DNA from: Chlorobiota bacterium
GTDB lineage: Bacteria > Bacteroidota > Bacteroidia > Bacteroidales > F082
Direction: 5' to 3'
DNA: 41,444 nt
Assembly: GCA_013151215.1 (NCBI GenBank)
Contig: JAADIS010000131.1
Span: forward strand, 1-41,444
Shown: in pieces, positions 19,401-26,669 of the stretch
How the letters are laid out: the number at the start of each line of letters is the position of its first letter
Numbering within the stretch: the stretch's first letter is position 1
Notes under the pieces: model-generated
The model's database searches: none
The model's input: the letters and a program-made list of their open reading frames with translations, nothing else
Told to the model about the DNA's origin: nothing
Made by a program: the position numbers and the translations under genes

Positions 19401-19880
19401 ACTTTCAATATGGATTTCATCGTGATCATGACTGGCATCGGGATAGTTTCGCTGGCTGGTGTTGTCGTAAACAACGGAATTGTGCTAATTGATTATATCG
19501 GACTTGTAAAACAACGCAAGAAAAAGGAAATGGGCCTTGCCGAAGACGACAACCTCCCATTGGAAATTGCCAAGGAATGTATTGTTGAAGCAGGGAAAAC
19601 GCGTTTGCGCCCGGTATTGCTCACGGCCATAACAACCATATTAGGACTAATGCCATTAGCCGTCGGCTTAAATATCGACTTTGTCAGCTTCCTTGAGAAT
19701 TTCAACCCCCATATTTATTTTGGCGGCGACAACTCAGTGTTCTGGGGACCCATGTCGTGGACTGTTATATTCGGCCTGGCATTTGCCACTTTCCTAACTC
19801 TTGTGGTTGTTCCCGCAATGTACCACGCACTTTATGTTGCCAAGATTAAAATACAAGCTTCGTTCGGCAAAAACACTTAA
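16434..19880 (+). CDS. RND family inner-membrane efflux pump
   Basis: A proton-driven multidrug or lipid exporter of the AcrB type, 1148 residues against about 1040 for AcrB. TM4 carries LALGMLVDNAIVVTEN. The first Asp of the relay pair is kept while the second is Asn, a common variant. Porter-domain motifs (YPGNPPVDIENLISRPLE) and FTGEQEEQ before TM8 are intact. The extra length includes a hydrophobic insertion between TM6 and TM7 (about 520-590) that looks like two added helices. An internal start at MDDKN, three codons in, is equally possible. A strong terminator follows at 19948. Confidence 0.94.
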   Translation: MQKMDDKNIQESDKKVVRDFWLSTWALNNKNTVYLVMLVAVFFGMYAYITLPKELFPEINIPTIMVQTIYPGNPPVDIENLISRPLEKEIESVKGIKKMTSISSQDASSIFVEFNTDVVIKTALQDVKDAVDKAKTDLPNDLLEDPTVTDIDISEFPVININISGDFGINELKDYAEQLSDEFEAISEVSSVNITGITEREVRINLDPFKMASLEVSYTDVENAVSFENISMSGGEIKDGDIKRSVRLIGEFEKPEDIENIIVKSEKGNIVYLRDIGNVEYGFKERDSYARLNHQNVVSLQVVKKSGENLLSTIDQVFKILDKARKTKMIPDNLVITITNDQSDMVKMQLSNLENSIIMGIIFVVVILFLFLGTRNSIFVGLAIPMSMMISFLIMGIMGTKINMIVLFSLILALGMLVDNAIVVTENIYRYISKGYSVYEAARQATGEVAMPIISSTATTLAAFFPLIFWDSIMGEFMSYLPVTLIIVLSSSLFVALVLIPVIFTQFYKKGENISLPKPKRSLIIAVVLLLISAIFYLFGINWMGSLLIIFAFIGLINLLFLSRLALWFQNKFLVWLEQSYLQFVQFVLRRSNPYLTIGGTFLLMFITMGFYFGNNPKVEFFPHSDPKLINVIADLPISTDIEVTDSVMKGFENRVFELLKPNMKIVESVLALTGKGAVGQDEGFSGRGGSPNRGIITINFVDFEDRDGINTNKIMEELSDSLVGFYPGITLTVERQREGPPTGKPINIEVSGKDFNKLLELTGDIINKINEQNIPGIEELQIDLDKEKPELLININREKARRYGLSTGQIGTAIRTALFGKEISDYKDGEDEYKIVMKLDDKYRDNISDLINQRITFRSPSSGKIVQVPISAVADFEYSSTYGAITRIDKKRVVTIFSNVLQTYNANEINNKLKEFMKTYEMPMGYEYSFTGEQEEQAESMAFLATALLIAVSLITIILVSQFNSFVKPAIIMFTVLLSTIGVFGGLATFNMDFIVIMTGIGIVSLAGVVVNNGIVLIDYIGLVKQRKKKEMGLAEDDNLPLEIAKECIVEAGKTRLRPVLLTAITTILGLMPLAVGLNIDFVSFLENFNPHIYFGGDNSVFWGPMSWTVIFGLAFATFLTLVVVPAMYHALYVAKIKIQASFGKNT

Positions 19881-19922
19881 TTTAACGGAAGATCCGGGGC
19901 AAGCCCCAATAATTTTATTTGT

Positions 19923-19938
19923 TCCGCTTTAAAGCGGA
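19923..19938. repeat. Perfect 16-base palindrome
   Basis: TCCGCTTTAAAGCGGA is a perfect palindrome between the pump stop and the terminator. A small GGGGC/GCCCC hairpin precedes it. It may simply be 3' UTR structure, and no role can be read. Confidence 0.4.
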
Positions 19939-19947
19939 TGTGAAAAC

Positions 19948-19998
19948 AAAATGTTAAGCGGCCTGAAGAGTTAAAATCAAACCGCTTAACATTTTTTT
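19948..19998 (+). terminator. Strong intrinsic terminator of the efflux operon
   Basis: The 14-base perfect stem AAAATGTTAAGCGG / CCGCTTAACATTTT (19948-19961 with 19982-19995) is followed by a T run. Confidence 0.9.
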
Positions 19999-20022
19999 AC
20001 ACGAAACAGACAATATTTTCTT

Positions 20023-20030
20023 TAGCTTTG
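20023..20030 (+). promoter_or_regulatory. Putative -7 element for the gene at 20066
   Basis: TAGCTTTG matches TAnnTTTG, 35 bases before the start and just after the upstream terminator. Confidence 0.5.
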
Positions 20031-20065
20031 CATTTATTAATAAAGCATTAAATAACATTATAAAA

Positions 20066-20728
20066 ATGACCGGTATTATAAGATTATTACCAAAAACCAT
20101 AATGGTTTTGTTAGTGGCAACAATTTTAATTGGAGGGGCTACTAGTTGTAAAAGCAAGAAAAAACTTGCAAAAGAAAAGGCTGCTGCCGAATATGCATTA
20201 AAAGTTGATCAGGCCAAAAAAGATTTAACTGCGATCATAGACGGCTCAACCAGTTGGACCAGCGCTCAAATGGAGGAAAGGCTTGCTAAGATTAAATCAT
20301 TTAATATAGATGACGAAGATGTTAAAAGTTTAATCGAACAGGCAGAAGCCAAGATCGAGGACGTTAAGGCAGCCGAGATCCGCAAAGCGGAAGAAGAAAG
20401 GCTCAGCCGTGAGGAAGAAGCCAGAAGGAGAGCCCAACAATCGGAATTTGCAGTTGTTGACAATCAGTTTATGGCTGTTGCCTCAGCAAACGGAATTGAC
20501 GATGCAAACAATAAAATCCGTATGGCACTTAAATATTTTGAGACCCCCGACATACCTGTGTTGATTATCATCAGCCAAAGCGGTGGCTTCAACGATTATG
20601 ACCGGCCAACGACGATCTCGAAATTCCTGAATTATTTAAAGGACAAGAAAGATTATAAATACCGTGTGGTTTCCGCTAAGCGAAACAGTATGGACAAGAT
20701 TACCGAATTAGAATTAATCGTTAAATAA
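20066..20728 (+). CDS. Lipoprotein with coiled-coil segment, unknown function
   Basis: A 220-residue protein with lipobox GATSC (C28). A shorter start at Met13 would also leave a full signal peptide. Residues about 30-125 are charged and helical (KKKLAKEKAAAEY and AEIRKAEEERLSREEEARR), a probable coiled coil. About 130-220 forms a compact domain beginning QFMAVASANGIDDANNKI and ending in alternating strand patterns. The next gene is seven bases downstream, so the two are co-transcribed. I do not recognise the C-terminal domain. An envelope role is likely because both products are exported. Confidence 0.7.
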   Translation: MTGIIRLLPKTIMVLLVATILIGGATSCKSKKKLAKEKAAAEYALKVDQAKKDLTAIIDGSTSWTSAQMEERLAKIKSFNIDDEDVKSLIEQAEAKIEDVKAAEIRKAEEERLSREEEARRRAQQSEFAVVDNQFMAVASANGIDDANNKIRMALKYFETPDIPVLIIISQSGGFNDYDRPTTISKFLNYLKDKKDYKYRVVSAKRNSMDKITELELIVK

Positions 20729-20735
20729 TACAGCC

Positions 20736-21308
20736 ATGAAACGAATAGCATTTTTAATAGTAATATTATCAGCATTTGGGATTTCTAGTGCTGTTGCCCA
20801 GGAATTAAGCCCCGAGAGAAAACAGGCTATCGACAGCCTAGCCCTGGAAAAAATCAGGGACCTGAGCAAATATATAAGCATTATCGGAAGCAAGGAAACC
20901 CCGTGGAGCGAGGCCAACCGCGTTATCGACCGTGCCGATGAACTTTTTATGCAGGGAAGCGAGATCGGTGTCTCCTCTTTGGTCCGCCCCGAAATTAGCT
21001 ATTATACAGTGCGCAAGTATTTTGAGCGACTTATGCGCCTGAACTATAACAAAGTTGAGATATCGTGGTATAACATAGAGTATGTCAGCGACTTGCAACG
21101 CCAGCCCGATGGCACTTACGTTGGCGTTATTACCATTTTCCAAAAATTTAAAGGCTATGACGCCGAGGGCAGGTTGGTATATCAGGACACTACCAAAAAA
21201 GATATAACCGTTTACGTAAAACGCAAGGAAACCCAAATTGGTGGTCGCCTGATTGGTTTCTGGGATGTTTTGCTCGGAGATATAAGGGTAAAGGAAACAT
21301 CGAAATAA
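20736..21308 (+). CDS. Exported protein of unknown function
   Basis: A 190-residue protein with a signal peptide cleaved after VAQ (about residue 22) and no lipobox. A helical first half (ERKQAIDSLALEKIRDL) is followed by a beta-rich second half (KVEISWYNIEYVSDLQRQPDGTYVGVITIFQKFKGYDAEGRLVYQDTTKKDITVYV) that resembles a nuclear transport factor 2-like or cystatin-like sheet; that reading is weak. It is co-transcribed with the lipoprotein at 20066 and followed by a terminator. The two products may act together in the periplasm (inference). Confidence 0.7.
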   Translation: MKRIAFLIVILSAFGISSAVAQELSPERKQAIDSLALEKIRDLSKYISIIGSKETPWSEANRVIDRADELFMQGSEIGVSSLVRPEISYYTVRKYFERLMRLNYNKVEISWYNIEYVSDLQRQPDGTYVGVITIFQKFKGYDAEGRLVYQDTTKKDITVYVKRKETQIGGRLIGFWDVLLGDIRVKETSK

Positions 21309-21359
21309 TTATTCCAGTATTTCAAAGGGCCAAGCAAAGGTTCCTTATAGGAATTTGTT

Positions 21360-21391
21360 AAAAAGTCATCCCTTTCGGGATGGCTTTTTTT
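21360..21391 (+). terminator. Intrinsic terminator
   Basis: The stem AAAAAGTCATCCC / GGGATGGCTTTTT, with one G-T wobble, closes a TTTC loop and is followed by T residues. It ends the 20066-21308 transcript. Confidence 0.88.
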
Positions 21392-21432
21392 AATAAGCTG
21401 ATGCTGGGCACAAAGATTAGGCCCAACTCAGC

Positions 21433-21641
21433 TTAATATCCCAAAATATCATAAAGGCCTTGTTTTAGCTGAGATAGCTCATCATGAGAAATAAGCCCTA
21501 TTTTCTTCACGAGCCTCTCTTCTGAAATGGATCGCAGGTGAAAAATCAATACTTCTGATTTTTTTGTAAGGCTAATATTTTTGCTTTCTCGTTCAAACGA
21601 AACAAGAGGTCATCAGGCAACGTTGAGGTAAATGTAGTCAT
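21433..21641 (-). pseudogene. Deletion-fused remnant of an antitoxin / MazF-type toxin pair
   Basis: On the minus strand an ATG at 21641 opens MTTFTSTLPDDLLFRLNEKA, the N-terminus of a ribbon-helix-helix-type antitoxin, which stops after 31 residues at 21546. In the adjacent frame, from about 21567 down to TAA at 21433, runs KSEVLIFHLRS, then ERLVKKIG, then ...LYDILGY. This is the usual C-terminus of MazF/PemK-like toxins. The antitoxin C-terminus and most of the toxin are missing, so an internal deletion of perhaps 400 bases or more seems to have joined the ends out of frame. A promoter-like TATATTTG remains upstream. Family identity is from remembered motifs. Confidence 0.65.
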
Positions 21642-21667
21642 GACGCATATTTTATATTTATGAAATG

Positions 21668-21675
21668 CAAATATA
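21668..21675 (-). promoter_or_regulatory. Relict -7 element of the toxin-antitoxin remnant
   Basis: It reads TATATTTG on the minus strand, 26 bases before the antitoxin ATG. Confidence 0.45.
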
Positions 21676-21745
21676 AGATACATATCACAAACATCAGATT
21701 ACATAACTCGACTGGGGGAAAGCATCTTGTTTTCGGGAACCTGGA

Positions 21746-23428
21746 CTACTTTCTTTTCCCCCAGCCATCCCTTAAGGGGACAGTGCGGTTGAACACCATA
21801 TTCTCAGGAGTGCTGTCCTTGTCAACGCAGAAATAGCCCAACCTCTGGAATTGGAATTTATCGCCAATTTGTGCATCTTTCAAGGAGGGCTCAAGTTTGC
21901 AGTTTAGCAATACTTTTAAGGAATCCGGGTTCAGGAACTCCTTAAAATCACTATCCTTGTGGCCTGCAGGTTCCTCGTCGCTAAAAAGACGGTCGTATAA
22001 ACGCACTTCCGCATTAAGGCAATGAGTTGCCGAAACCCAATGCAAAGTCCCTTTTACTTTCTTGCCGCTGCTGTCGCTACCCGATTTGGTATCGGGATCG
22101 TAAGTACAATATATCTCTGTTATATTTCCATCGGCATCTTTCGCAAAGTCCTCGCATTTAATAATATAGGCACCCTTGAGCCTAACCTCCCGTCCCGGGG
22201 CCATGCGGAAGAACTTCTTAGGTGCATCTTCCATAAAGTCGTCGCGCTCGATAAATATCTCCCTTGTAAACGGAACTTTCCGGCTTCCCGCATCAGCATC
22301 CTCAGGATTGTTAATGAGCTCCATGTCCTCTAGTTTTCCTTCCGGATAATTGGTAATTACAACTTTTACAGGGTTCAAAACCCCAAACACCCTTGGTGCG
22401 ATACTGTTTAAATGTTCGCGAACGCTGAATTCCAGGAGTCCCACATCGATAAGGTTATCGCGCTTCGCAACGCCGATTCTTTCGGCAAAAGCCCTTATCG
22501 ACCCGGCCGTATAACCTCTACGCCTCAATCCCGAGATAGTGGGCATACGAGGATCATCCCAGCCATTAACATATTCACTCTTAACAAGTTCCAATAACTT
22601 TCGCTTGCTCATCACAGTATATGAAAGATTTAACCGGGCAAATTCAATCTGCCTTGGCCTATATTTGTTTTCGGCAATTTGATCTAAAAACCAATTATAA
22701 AGCGGGCGGTGAACCTCAAATTCCAAAGTACATACCGAATGGGTAATTCCCTCAATAAAATCCGACTGTCCGTGAGCCCAGTCGTACATAGGATAAATAT
22801 TCCATTTATCGCCGGTACGATGGTGTTCCTGATGAAGGATTCGGTACATTATCGGGTCGCGCAAATGCATATTTGGCGAGCTCATGTCAACTTTGGCCCT
22901 CAAAACCATCGAACCATCAGGATATTCACCATTTTTCATGCCTTCGAAGAGCTTAATGTTATCTTCGACGCTACGTTTCCTACCCGGGCTTTCAACTCCT
23001 GCTTGCGTTGGGATTCCCCTCTGTTCGCGAATAAGCTCCTGAGGCTGGTCGTCAACATAAGCTTTACCGTCCTTAATTAGCTTTACCGCCCAATCATACA
23101 GCTGGTTAAAATAATCCGACGCAAAATGAGGCTGGTCGTTCCATTTGAAACCCAGCCAATTAATATCTTCCTTTATTGAATCAACATACTCTACATCCTC
23201 TTTTTCCGGATTAGTATCGTCGAACCTGAGGTTGCACATTCCATTATATGATTCGGCAAGGCCGAAATTGAGGCATATTGATTTTGCATGGCCGATATGA
23301 AGGTAACCATTAGGCTCGGGAGGGAAGCGCAGATGAATTCGGCCTTCGTTTTTGTTTTTGCGAAGGTCTTCTTCGATTATGCTTTCGATAAAATTAAGCG
23401 AACGCTTTTCATTTTCAGGAGTATCCAT
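21746..23428 (-). CDS. glnS: Glutaminyl-tRNA synthetase
   Basis: This class I synthetase charges tRNA-Gln with glutamine. At 560 residues it matches E. coli GlnRS (554). The HIGH motif is in [16 protein letters not shown] (about 42-57), and the KMSKS-type loop is VMSKRKL (about 271-277). The tRNA acceptor contacts and the C-terminal anticodon beta-barrels are present ([39 protein letters not shown]). Having GlnRS means glutamine tRNA is charged directly instead of by the GatCAB route. It stands alone on the minus strand. Confidence 0.97.
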   Translation of the reverse strand: MDTPENEKRSLNFIESIIEEDLRKNKNEGRIHLRFPPEPNGYLHIGHAKSICLNFGLAESYNGMCNLRFDDTNPEKEDVEYVDSIKEDINWLGFKWNDQPHFASDYFNQLYDWAVKLIKDGKAYVDDQPQELIREQRGIPTQAGVESPGRKRSVEDNIKLFEGMKNGEYPDGSMVLRAKVDMSSPNMHLRDPIMYRILHQEHHRTGDKWNIYPMYDWAHGQSDFIEGITHSVCTLEFEVHRPLYNWFLDQIAENKYRPRQIEFARLNLSYTVMSKRKLLELVKSEYVNGWDDPRMPTISGLRRRGYTAGSIRAFAERIGVAKRDNLIDVGLLEFSVREHLNSIAPRVFGVLNPVKVVITNYPEGKLEDMELINNPEDADAGSRKVPFTREIFIERDDFMEDAPKKFFRMAPGREVRLKGAYIIKCEDFAKDADGNITEIYCTYDPDTKSGSDSSGKKVKGTLHWVSATHCLNAEVRLYDRLFSDEEPAGHKDSDFKEFLNPDSLKVLLNCKLEPSLKDAQIGDKFQFQRLGYFCVDKDSTPENMVFNRTVPLRDGWGKRK

Positions 23429-23459
23429 ATTTAAACTCTTTGGAATTAAATTCGAAATG

Positions 23460-23467
23460 CAAAATTA
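23460..23467 (-). promoter_or_regulatory. Putative -7 element for glnS
   Basis: It reads TAATTTTG on the minus strand, 31 bases before glnS. An inverted repeat, CATGTT-TT-AACATG (23480-23493), lies just upstream of it. Confidence 0.4.
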
Positions 23468-23548
23468 ATTGAAAATACTCATGTTTTAACATGAAACAAA
23501 AATTGTTCACGATCAAAAACAGCAGGGTAGGGCTTTTCGATAACAATT

Positions 23549-23589
23549 AAAAAAAAAGCAGCCTCACACAAGACGGTGGGGCTGCTTTT
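23549..23589 (-). terminator. Intrinsic terminator of the Rrf2-cytochrome operon
   Basis: On the minus strand the stem GCAGCCCCAC / GTGTGAGGCTGC-type pairing (23576-23585 with 23558-23567, one wobble) is followed by a long T run (23549-23557), 25 bases after the cytochrome stop. Confidence 0.88.
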
Positions 23590-23610
23590 ATGAATATAAT
23601 CAAATATCTG

Positions 23611-25236
23611 TCAATCAGGGTAATTTGCAGCATCATCCAATGCTTTATACAAATCTTTCATTCCTGTTAAAGTAATATCAAAGTCGCCGGCCATTAACGA
23701 ACCAAGTTGACCATAATGAATTTTATGTTGTGCCTCGTTAGCTTTTTGCCTGGCAAAACTACCAACATGTCTCCCACCCTCAAGTTCCAGTGTCATACCA
23801 TCGGCACCATGGCATTGTGCACAATTGGCAGCATAGTAAGCATCACCGGCAGCGGCGTCGCCATCAAGGCCTATGTTTGCAAAGCTTACTGTCCCCGTAG
23901 GATAAGTACCTTCATAAGTAGCATCATAAAGCTGGCTCACGTCAAATAAGCCTTCTTTGATGAATTTAGCAAGATTCCAAATTTGGGCATCAGTTAAAAT
24001 CTGGCCAAAGTAAGGCATTCTATCGCCATCAGTGCTGTTGGTTTCAGGATCGTAAGATGCAAGGTCGTATGAAATATCCCTACGGTCGAAACCTTCGCCT
24101 TTAATGGCGTCAAAAATCTCTTGTAGATCATCGTTGGCCTGAACTTCCATCATGTCAACTGCAGATACGTTAGGCCTTGAGGTTTTAGGGGCTCTGTTGA
24201 TATAAGCACCATTTCTCCCAAGCCCGTCCCAACCGTGGCATTGCTTACAACGGAAGAAATTGCTATAGTTGTCAAATGTAGCCATATTTGCGTCATTTTG
24301 GTCGAAACCTGATTCAGCGGCCCAGAATTTGTCATACATAATTCCACCTAGGGCGCCATCGGCTATGTTGGCAGGATTATTTGGGAAATCCGTTTCATTG
24401 GAAAGTGCTTTATAAAGATCTTTCATATCAGAAACACTAAGATCAAATTGTCCTGTCATTGCAGTCCCAAGCTGACCATAATGTACCTTATGCTGAGCTT
24501 CGTTAGCTTTAGTTCTAGCGAAGCTACCAACCGTTTTATCATCTTCCAGCGCAAGAGTAGTCCCGTCGGCACCATGACAAACGGCACAATTTGCTGCATA
24601 GAAAGTTTTTCCGTTTGCGGCATTTCCATCAAGGCCTAAGTTGGAGAAAGTAACGCTTCCTGTAGGATATGTCCCTTCATAAGTTGCGTCATAAAGTTCA
24701 GCTACATCGAACATGCCTTCTTTTATGAATTTAACAAGATCCCAAATCTGGGCATCAGTTAAAATCTGGCCAAAGTCCGGCATCATATCACCATCTGCGT
24801 TATTAGAAGCTGGGTCATAGGCACTTAAATCATAAGAAATATCTCGCCTATCGCCACCTATACCTTTAATAGCATTGAAGATATCGATAGGTGCGTCGTT
24901 TTGGCGAACTTCCATCATATCGAAAGCAGTAACATTTGGCCTGGTTGTTTTTGGCTTACGGTTAATATAAGCACCTTTGTTGCCAAGCCCATCCCAACCA
25001 TGACATTGTTTGCAACGGAAAAAGTTGCTGTGGTCGTTAAACGTGGCCAAATTGGCGTCATTTTGGTCAAAACCAGACTCGGTGGCCCAGAATTTGTCAT
25101 ACATTATGCCACCTTTTGCGGCATCCGCTGCTGCATAAGCAACATCATTTGGGTCATCGGTAGGAGTTTCGGTCTTTTTACATGAAGTAAAAGCCACTAC
25201 TACTGAAACCAGCAATAAAAAACTAAGTTTTCTCAT
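23611..25236 (-). CDS. Four-haem c-type cytochrome lipoprotein, tandemly duplicated diheme unit
   Basis: A 541-residue lipoprotein (lipobox FTSC, C19) with four CxxCH haem sites at C75, C217, C330 and C472. The protein is two copies of a diheme unit. Each has FFRCKQCHGWDGLG, then about 140 residues later YAANCAxCHGADG. The spacing between equivalent sites is exactly 255 residues both times. Each unit also repeats GGIMYDKFW, the Met-containing DxMPxFGQILTDAQIW and a HYGQLG segment, so axial Met ligands are likely. It should carry electrons in the periplasm on a lipid anchor. The gene overlaps the Rrf2 regulator by four bases (ATGA). The redox partner is unknown. Confidence 0.85.
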   Translation of the reverse strand: MRKLSFLLLVSVVVAFTSCKKTETPTDDPNDVAYAAADAAKGGIMYDKFWATESGFDQNDANLATFNDHSNFFRCKQCHGWDGLGNKGAYINRKPKTTRPNVTAFDMMEVRQNDAPIDIFNAIKGIGGDRRDISYDLSAYDPASNNADGDMMPDFGQILTDAQIWDLVKFIKEGMFDVAELYDATYEGTYPTGSVTFSNLGLDGNAANGKTFYAANCAVCHGADGTTLALEDDKTVGSFARTKANEAQHKVHYGQLGTAMTGQFDLSVSDMKDLYKALSNETDFPNNPANIADGALGGIMYDKFWAAESGFDQNDANMATFDNYSNFFRCKQCHGWDGLGRNGAYINRAPKTSRPNVSAVDMMEVQANDDLQEIFDAIKGEGFDRRDISYDLASYDPETNSTDGDRMPYFGQILTDAQIWNLAKFIKEGLFDVSQLYDATYEGTYPTGTVSFANIGLDGDAAAGDAYYAANCAQCHGADGMTLELEGGRHVGSFARQKANEAQHKIHYGQLGSLMAGDFDITLTGMKDLYKALDDAANYPD

Positions 25237-25694
25237 AACATTTTATTTAAATTGTGAATTTTAATTTTATTTAATTTAACTTTTCCGTTTCTTCCCCCAA
25301 TCAAGAAACTCCTTAAACTGGTGTCTATCATATTCTCACGGATAACATCATTTAAACTAGACCAATAATCCGTTGCGGGACAGATATTTAATCTTGAGCA
25401 TTCATTAGAAGGGCAGGTACAATTCACTATGTTAATATCGGGCTCGAAGGCTTTATAAATATCGTAAACATTTATATCAACTGCGCTTTTTGCTAAAACA
25501 TATCCACTATGTTTACCGGCATAATTCTTAATTAAGCCTGCACTCTTCAAACTTGCGATAATAGTATCGAGGTAACCAGCTGATATTTCTTGCGCCCTCG
25601 AAATATCCTTTTGCAGAACAGCTTTCCCATCGTTATTTTTTGCAATTTCAATCATTGCCCTTAAACCATATCTCACCTTGGTGTTAATTCGCAT
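25233..25694 (-). CDS. Rrf2 family transcriptional regulator with Cys cluster
   Basis: A 153-residue winged-helix regulator of the Rrf2/IscR/NsrR group. The N-terminal HTH is at about 1-65 (TKVRYGLRAMIEIA, DISRAQEISAGYLDTIIASLKSAGLI). The C-terminal half has C92, C94, C99 and C105. C99-x5-C105 with C92 or C94 resembles the three-Cys iron-sulphur site of IscR and NsrR, so it may sense NO, oxygen or cluster status. Its stop overlaps the cytochrome start by four bases, giving translational coupling. A perfect inverted repeat at its promoter points to autoregulation. Which signal it reads cannot be told from sequence. Confidence 0.88.
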   Translation of the reverse strand: MRINTKVRYGLRAMIEIAKNNDGKAVLQKDISRAQEISAGYLDTIIASLKSAGLIKNYAGKHSGYVLAKSAVDINVYDIYKAFEPDINIVNCTCPSNECSRLNICPATDYWSSLNDVIRENMIDTSLRSFLIGGRNGKVKLNKIKIHNLNKML

Positions 25695-25704
25695 AATGCA
25701 ATCA

Positions 25705-25734
25705 ATCCTATATGTTTTATAGGATACAAATCTA
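25705..25734 (-). promoter_or_regulatory. Rrf2 operon promoter and operator
   Basis: The -7 box reads TAGATTTG on the minus strand (25727-25734). Directly downstream, 25705-25725 holds a perfect inverted repeat of 8-base arms ATCCTATA and TATAGGAT around a five-base AT-rich spacer. It covers the expected start site and ends 10 bases before the Rrf2 ATG. A bound dimer would block initiation. No -33 TTTG is seen. Confidence 0.65.
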
Positions 25735-25739
25735 AATTT

Positions 25740-26191
25740 AATTCATCAGCATCGCGCCTAATTAGTGCTATGCCGCACAAGAACAGCCATAACACTCTGC
25801 TTTACTGTATTTTGCAAATCATATTTAGAATGAATCTAATGGTTTTTGTCGCCTTTTTAGGGGCTTTTTGCTCAAACCACAGTCCCTGATCTGTTAAATT
25901 AATCTGGAAATTAGATTTTATTGTGAATTTATATCAATCTAAAGCATTAATCCATAGTTATTTAATAACAATAGATTTGGGGCTTCCTATCAACACATAG
26001 CCATTATATACATGATATACGGCATGCTGTTCGCAGATGTACATTGGTTGTTTGCGAACGAACATATAACTTATCAACTATGATTCGGCAATTTATTTTT
26101 AACCTCTGGTTTTGTGAACGTTAGCCATTATGGCACGACATTAGTTGAACCCGAGTCGCAACCATTATATTTTTAACTAATACATTAAGTA
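25740..26191. other. 450-base intergenic region without a gene
   Basis: No open frame of note on either strand and no tRNA-like fold. The only structure I see is an inverted repeat, GTTCGCA (26029-26035) with TGCGAAC (26053-26059), and several ATCTAA/TTAGAT words between 25820 and 25980. It may hold a decayed element or a small RNA, but nothing can be supported. Confidence 0.5.
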
Positions 26192-26542
26192 ATGAAGACA
26201 AGAATCGCAACTGTTATGTTATTATTGGGCATGTTTTTAAGCACGGCTTCTTTTGCATCCGAGCCCATTCCTGCCAACAGTCAGGTAAGCAAAGAGTTAA
26301 GGGAAGCCATACGAAAGAAGCTATATTATCCGCAATTTGCAATCGACAGCAAAACCGAATGTTCGGTCTATGCTAAAATAATTGTAAATGAAAACGGAAG
26401 GCTAGAAGTTGATCGTGCCAACTCATCATGTGAAAAGATGAAGGACTTTACCGTTAAAACCATCGAGAAGATCAAGTCCGATGATTTAAGCTCGTATTCA
26501 GGCCAGTGGATGTTGATGAAAATAACTTACGATCTAAGGTAA
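26192..26542 (+). CDS. Small exported protein with TonB C-terminal-like fold
   Basis: A 116-residue protein with a signal peptide (about 1-22, ending SFA). The mature part resembles the periplasmic TonB C-terminal sheet: an opening helix ELREAIRKKLYYPQFA, a strand SVYAKIIVNENGRLEVDRAN, then a helix (DFTVKTIEKIKS) and a last strand (WMLMKITYDL). It lacks the membrane anchor of real TonB. C57 and C80 could form a disulfide. Such stand-alone domains are common in Bacteroidota and have no defined role. Two terminators follow. Confidence 0.65.
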   Translation: MKTRIATVMLLLGMFLSTASFASEPIPANSQVSKELREAIRKKLYYPQFAIDSKTECSVYAKIIVNENGRLEVDRANSSCEKMKDFTVKTIEKIKSDDLSSYSGQWMLMKITYDLR

Positions 26543-26580
26543 ACTTCAATCAGCATACCCTCTTGTTCAACAGGGGGCCT

Positions 26581-26612
26581 CAGGTTTATGCTTATAAACC
26601 TGGATAGTTTTT
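26581..26612 (+). terminator. Intrinsic terminator (first of two)
   Basis: The perfect stem CAGGTTTAT / ATAAACCTG (26581-26602) with a GCTT loop is followed by GATAG and a T run. Confidence 0.75.
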
Positions 26613-26616
26613 TGGT

Positions 26617-26652
26617 AATCCAGACAGCCGAACGGCTCGTCTGGATTTTTTT
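26617..26652 (+). terminator. Intrinsic terminator (second of two)
   Basis: The stem AATCCAGAC-AGCC / GGCT-C-GTCTGGATT has one bulged C and a GAAC loop, and is followed by seven T residues. The RluA start is 17 bases further on. Confidence 0.85.
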
Positions 26653-26669
26653 ATGCTATTTTTGCAATA

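Noticed and set aside
23611-25236. Cytochrome repeat as an assembly artefact
   Set aside because: The two halves differ at many codons and amino acids, so they are not a duplicated read; real duplication is the better explanation.
26100-26150. Integron attC-like site (GTTAGCC with nearby palindrome) before the TonB-like gene
   Set aside because: The core does not match GTTRRRY and no paired arm or cassette array is present.
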